From contig JAQVGE010000043.1 in the NCBI GenBank assembly GCA_028696935.1, forward strand, positions 1 to 7,636: 7,636 nucleotides of DNA. Reading direction: 5' to 3'. A program made the position numbers and the translations under genes. Positions 5,379-7,636 of the stretch are shown here, piece by piece; positions within the stretch are counted from its first letter, which is position 1, and each line of letters begins with the position of its first letter. The notes below the pieces were generated by a model that saw nothing but the letters and a program-made list of their open reading frames with translations, had not been told where the DNA came from and ran no database searches. The stretch is from Minisyncoccota bacterium (lineage in GTDB: Bacteria > Patescibacteria > Paceibacteria > UBA9973).

Positions 5379-7636
5379 CTACCCCCAAATTTTATCAATC
5401 ACATTCTTTATTTTAGCTTTATTTACTTCTATCAATTTCTGAGCTGAATCAATCAATCTTTTCTCTTCCTCAATCTCATCAACTATTTGCTTCTGTTTTT
5501 CAATAGAAACAACCGGGATCTTAATTGTTTTTATATCAATTAAATGTAAGTTGGTAATCGTTCCAGACTTCTTTTTGCCTACTGCCTGGCTATATGCCGA
5601 AGAACTATTTAAAAATAATTCCAAAAATTTAGGTAAAACAATTTCTTTATTTGGCTTCAATAAGCATAAGCTAACAAATATACTAAACTCCCAATCCCAG
5701 TCAATTAGCTTAGCTATGCCAATTGTTCCATTTTTTGAATATAAGACATCTCCTTTTTCCGGCCTACATCTTTTAATCAACTCCATGTGCTCTTTGCTAG
5801 AAATAAACTTTTTTGAATCATTGCTCTCTGTTATGTCTGTTACCCTTAAAAAAGGCACTCCCGTTTCTGTGTATTTTGGGGTGTGATGTGTGCCATCAGT
5901 AATTTTATGGCAAACATCTTTAAGTTCGGTTAATTTCCACTCAGGATCAACATCAAAACTTGGCTTCCAATTATTTATAATTTGTTCTGCACCGTCCACT
6001 ATACTTTGATATCTATCAATTTCTTCAACTATTTTCTTTTGGGTGTCTAGGGGTGGTAATGGTATTTTAAATTTTTTTAACCATTCTGTGCTTAAATTCT
6101 TTTGAGCAATTCCACTGGCCGAACGTATACATTCACTTTCAAAAAGATCCGCATTTAGAACATGGAATAAGTAATCTAGTAAGACTTCATTTTTATTTAA
6201 TAATCGAATACAACCAACCCTTTGATTTAACCCTGCTGGCAATAACTCTTTTTTAATTAAACCAACCCGACCAACATTACCAGTTAAAGAAACCAGCAGA
6301 TCTTTCTCCTTTAGTAAACAGTCTTTAATTTGTAGTTCTAATTCTTCGGGATAAAATTTGGGGTTACTATCAATAATTTTTCCTTTTTGGACATTTGTAA
6401 TTCTTATTATTCTAATTCCTTGCTCTGTATATTTCTCACTTTTAAAAGAATAGCCATTTAAGATCTTTGCTATAGATCCCAATTCCACCATCGGCCATTT
6501 AACGTTTGAATAGTCTACAGCCTCTCTATAGTTATCAATACTTAATTTGTACTCTCCTGATTTGGCAATAGTTTTTTTGTCTATATATAGAGCCTTTGCG
6601 CATTTTACCTTGCTTCCTTCTTTCCATTTTTTAACAACCTCTAAAGCCTCGGGCAACTCACTGCCACTAATTTCTTTTCTCTGCGCTCCTAGTCCGTAAC
6701 CATCGTTGTCTACTTGAAAAAATAACACCTCTGTGTTTTTTTCAGCCCTCGCTCTATCAAAAAGAAGAATAGAAGTCTTTACTCCGCTATAAGGATTGAA
6801 CACGCCAGCTGGTAAAGATACAACTGCCCAGAGATAATTATCCTCTACTAACATTTTTCTCAATTGTTTATAAGCAGTGCCAGACTGAAAAATAACCCCC
6901 TCAGGCACAACAACACCCGCTCTACCGCCTAGTTTTAGGTGCTCAGCAATATAATCGGAAAATAGTACTTCAGCTCGTTTAGAATTAACTCCAAACTTGT
7001 CATGAGGGACTATTCCACCTTTTGGACTCATAAAAGGCGGATTAGCTAAAATAACATCATATTTCTTACCCCATAAATTTTCATTTGAAAGAGTGTCATC
7101 TTCTGTGATATGCGGAGTCTTAAAACCATGTAAGTATAGATTTACTCTGGCAATTTTTGCCATGCCTGGATCAATCTCTATCCCGTGAATATTTTTAGCT
7201 AAACTCTGTATTTCATTTGGGCTTAACTTATTGTCTTGTGTTATATGTTTATAGGCTTCAATAAGAAAACCGGCGGTACCACAAGCTGGATCAAGAATTG
7301 TGTCTTCTTTTTGAGGGTCTACCGCATCAACAATAAACTCAATAATATTCCTTGGAGTTCTAAATGAACCTAAATCTCCTTGAACAGATAAAAAAGAGAG
7401 TAAATATTCAAAAGCATTGCCTAAGTTCTCACTATGCTTATAATCAAACTTATTTATTTCTCCCAAAAACATAGCAATTGTATCGGGTGCCCGGAAAGGC
7501 AAAAAGGCATCTTTAAAAATATCTCTAAACAATTCAGGTAAATGCTTTGCTTTAGATAATTTATGGATGCCTTCTATATATAAATCTGCTTTTTCTTGAT
7601 TAGATAATTTACTATCAAACAACTTGTGCCAAGCGT
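5379..7636 (-). CDS. Type I modification methylase fused to specificity subunit (HsdM-HsdS), 5' end outside window
   Basis: The frame stays open to the right edge. The TTG at 7622 is an internal leucine, because the preceding codons read A-W-H-K and continue the usual HsdM sequence; roughly 70 N-terminal residues are probably missing. Numbering from L7622: an N6-adenine methylase domain spans about 1-370 with SAM motif I DPACGTAGF (111-119), GIEID (147-151) and catalytic NPPF (194-197). A specificity part follows without a break: recognition domain 1 (about 374-525, starting WPMVELGSIAKILNGYSF), the conserved spacer IPLPPLDTQKKIVEEID (520-536), recognition domain 2 (about 562-705, with KITDGTHHTPKY) and a second spacer helix to the end at 747. 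The enzyme would methylate adenine in a bipartite site. In most type I systems hsdM and hsdS are separate genes. HsdR is not visible and may lie upstream or be absent. Confidence 0.95.
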   Translation of the reverse strand, partial: AWHKLFDSKLSNQEKADLYIEGIHKLSKAKHLPELFRDIFKDAFLPFRAPDTIAMFLGEINKFDYKHSENLGNAFEYLLSFLSVQGDLGSFRTPRNIIEFIVDAVDPQKEDTILDPACGTAGFLIEAYKHITQDNKLSPNEIQSLAKNIHGIEIDPGMAKIARVNLYLHGFKTPHITEDDTLSNENLWGKKYDVILANPPFMSPKGGIVPHDKFGVNSKRAEVLFSDYIAEHLKLGGRAGVVVPEGVIFQSGTAYKQLRKMLVEDNYLWAVVSLPAGVFNPYSGVKTSILLFDRARAEKNTEVLFFQVDNDGYGLGAQRKEISGSELPEALEVVKKWKEGSKVKCAKALYIDKKTIAKSGEYKLSIDNYREAVDYSNVKWPMVELGSIAKILNGYSFKSEKYTEQGIRIIRITNVQKGKIIDSNPKFYPEELELQIKDCLLKEKDLLVSLTGNVGRVGLIKKELLPAGLNQRVGCIRLLNKNEVLLDYLFHVLNADLFESECIRSASGIAQKNLSTEWLKKFKIPLPPLDTQKKIVEEIDRYQSIVDGAEQIINNWKPSFDVDPEWKLTELKDVCHKITDGTHHTPKYTETGVPFLRVTDITESNDSKKFISSKEHMELIKRCRPEKGDVLYSKNGTIGIAKLIDWDWEFSIFVSLCLLKPNKEIVLPKFLELFLNSSSAYSQAVGKKKSGTITNLHLIDIKTIKIPVVSIEKQKQIVDEIEEEKRLIDSAQKLIEVNKAKIKNVIDKIWG

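Noticed and set aside
5551..5886. 111-codon plus-strand frame
   Set aside because: It lies opposite the second recognition domain of the HsdM-HsdS fusion. Its length is expected by chance and it resembles nothing.
376..7636. UGA-recoded genetic code, as in some CPR lineages
   Set aside because: All recognisable genes are full length with conserved motifs under the standard code and contain no in-frame TGA.

Overview
The window is low in G+C (about 30% by eye) and carries only accessory genes: a compact bacterial defence island. Most starts have no convincing Shine-Dalgarno sequence, the readable promoters are extended -10 TATAAT boxes, and every gene ends in TAA or TAG. Long intact frames under the standard code argue against a UGA-recoded lineage. 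A small-genome Patescibacteria/CPR-type or another AT-rich bacterium would fit, but nothing here fixes the taxon.

Layout. At the left edge (68-127) a 23-bp fragment of a tRNA 3' end, with encoded CCA, lies directly beside a strong terminator, but the rest of that tRNA gene is missing. This looks like the remote attachment site left when an element integrated into a tRNA gene, with everything to its right lying inside the element. From 128 to 375 there is no gene, only helically phased direct repeats and a large inverted repeat, then an extended -10 promoter. From 376 to 3221 three tightly spaced plus-strand genes encode an alpha-helical protein resembling DUF5677, a Schlafen/AlbA_2-domain protein and a PD-(D/E)XK nuclease. 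From 3277 to 3414 there is a promoter, about 100 nt of stem-loop-rich sequence and an intrinsic terminator: a probable small non-coding RNA.

On the minus strand, reading right to left, lie a type I modification methylase fused to its specificity subunit (5379 to beyond the right edge), an unrecognised gene immediately after it (to 4756), then a separate promoter driving a DUF3800 gene and a small unknown gene 1 nt behind it (3471-4617). A hairpin at 3430-3458 ends this convergent block.

How they may work together. The HsdM-HsdS fusion would methylate DNA at sites chosen by its two recognition domains; the restriction subunit HsdR is not in the window. The Schlafen-like/nuclease operon looks like an independent defence module. 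Its combination of genes and the adjacent small RNA are the best candidates for an undescribed system. The defensive function is inferred from domains and context only.
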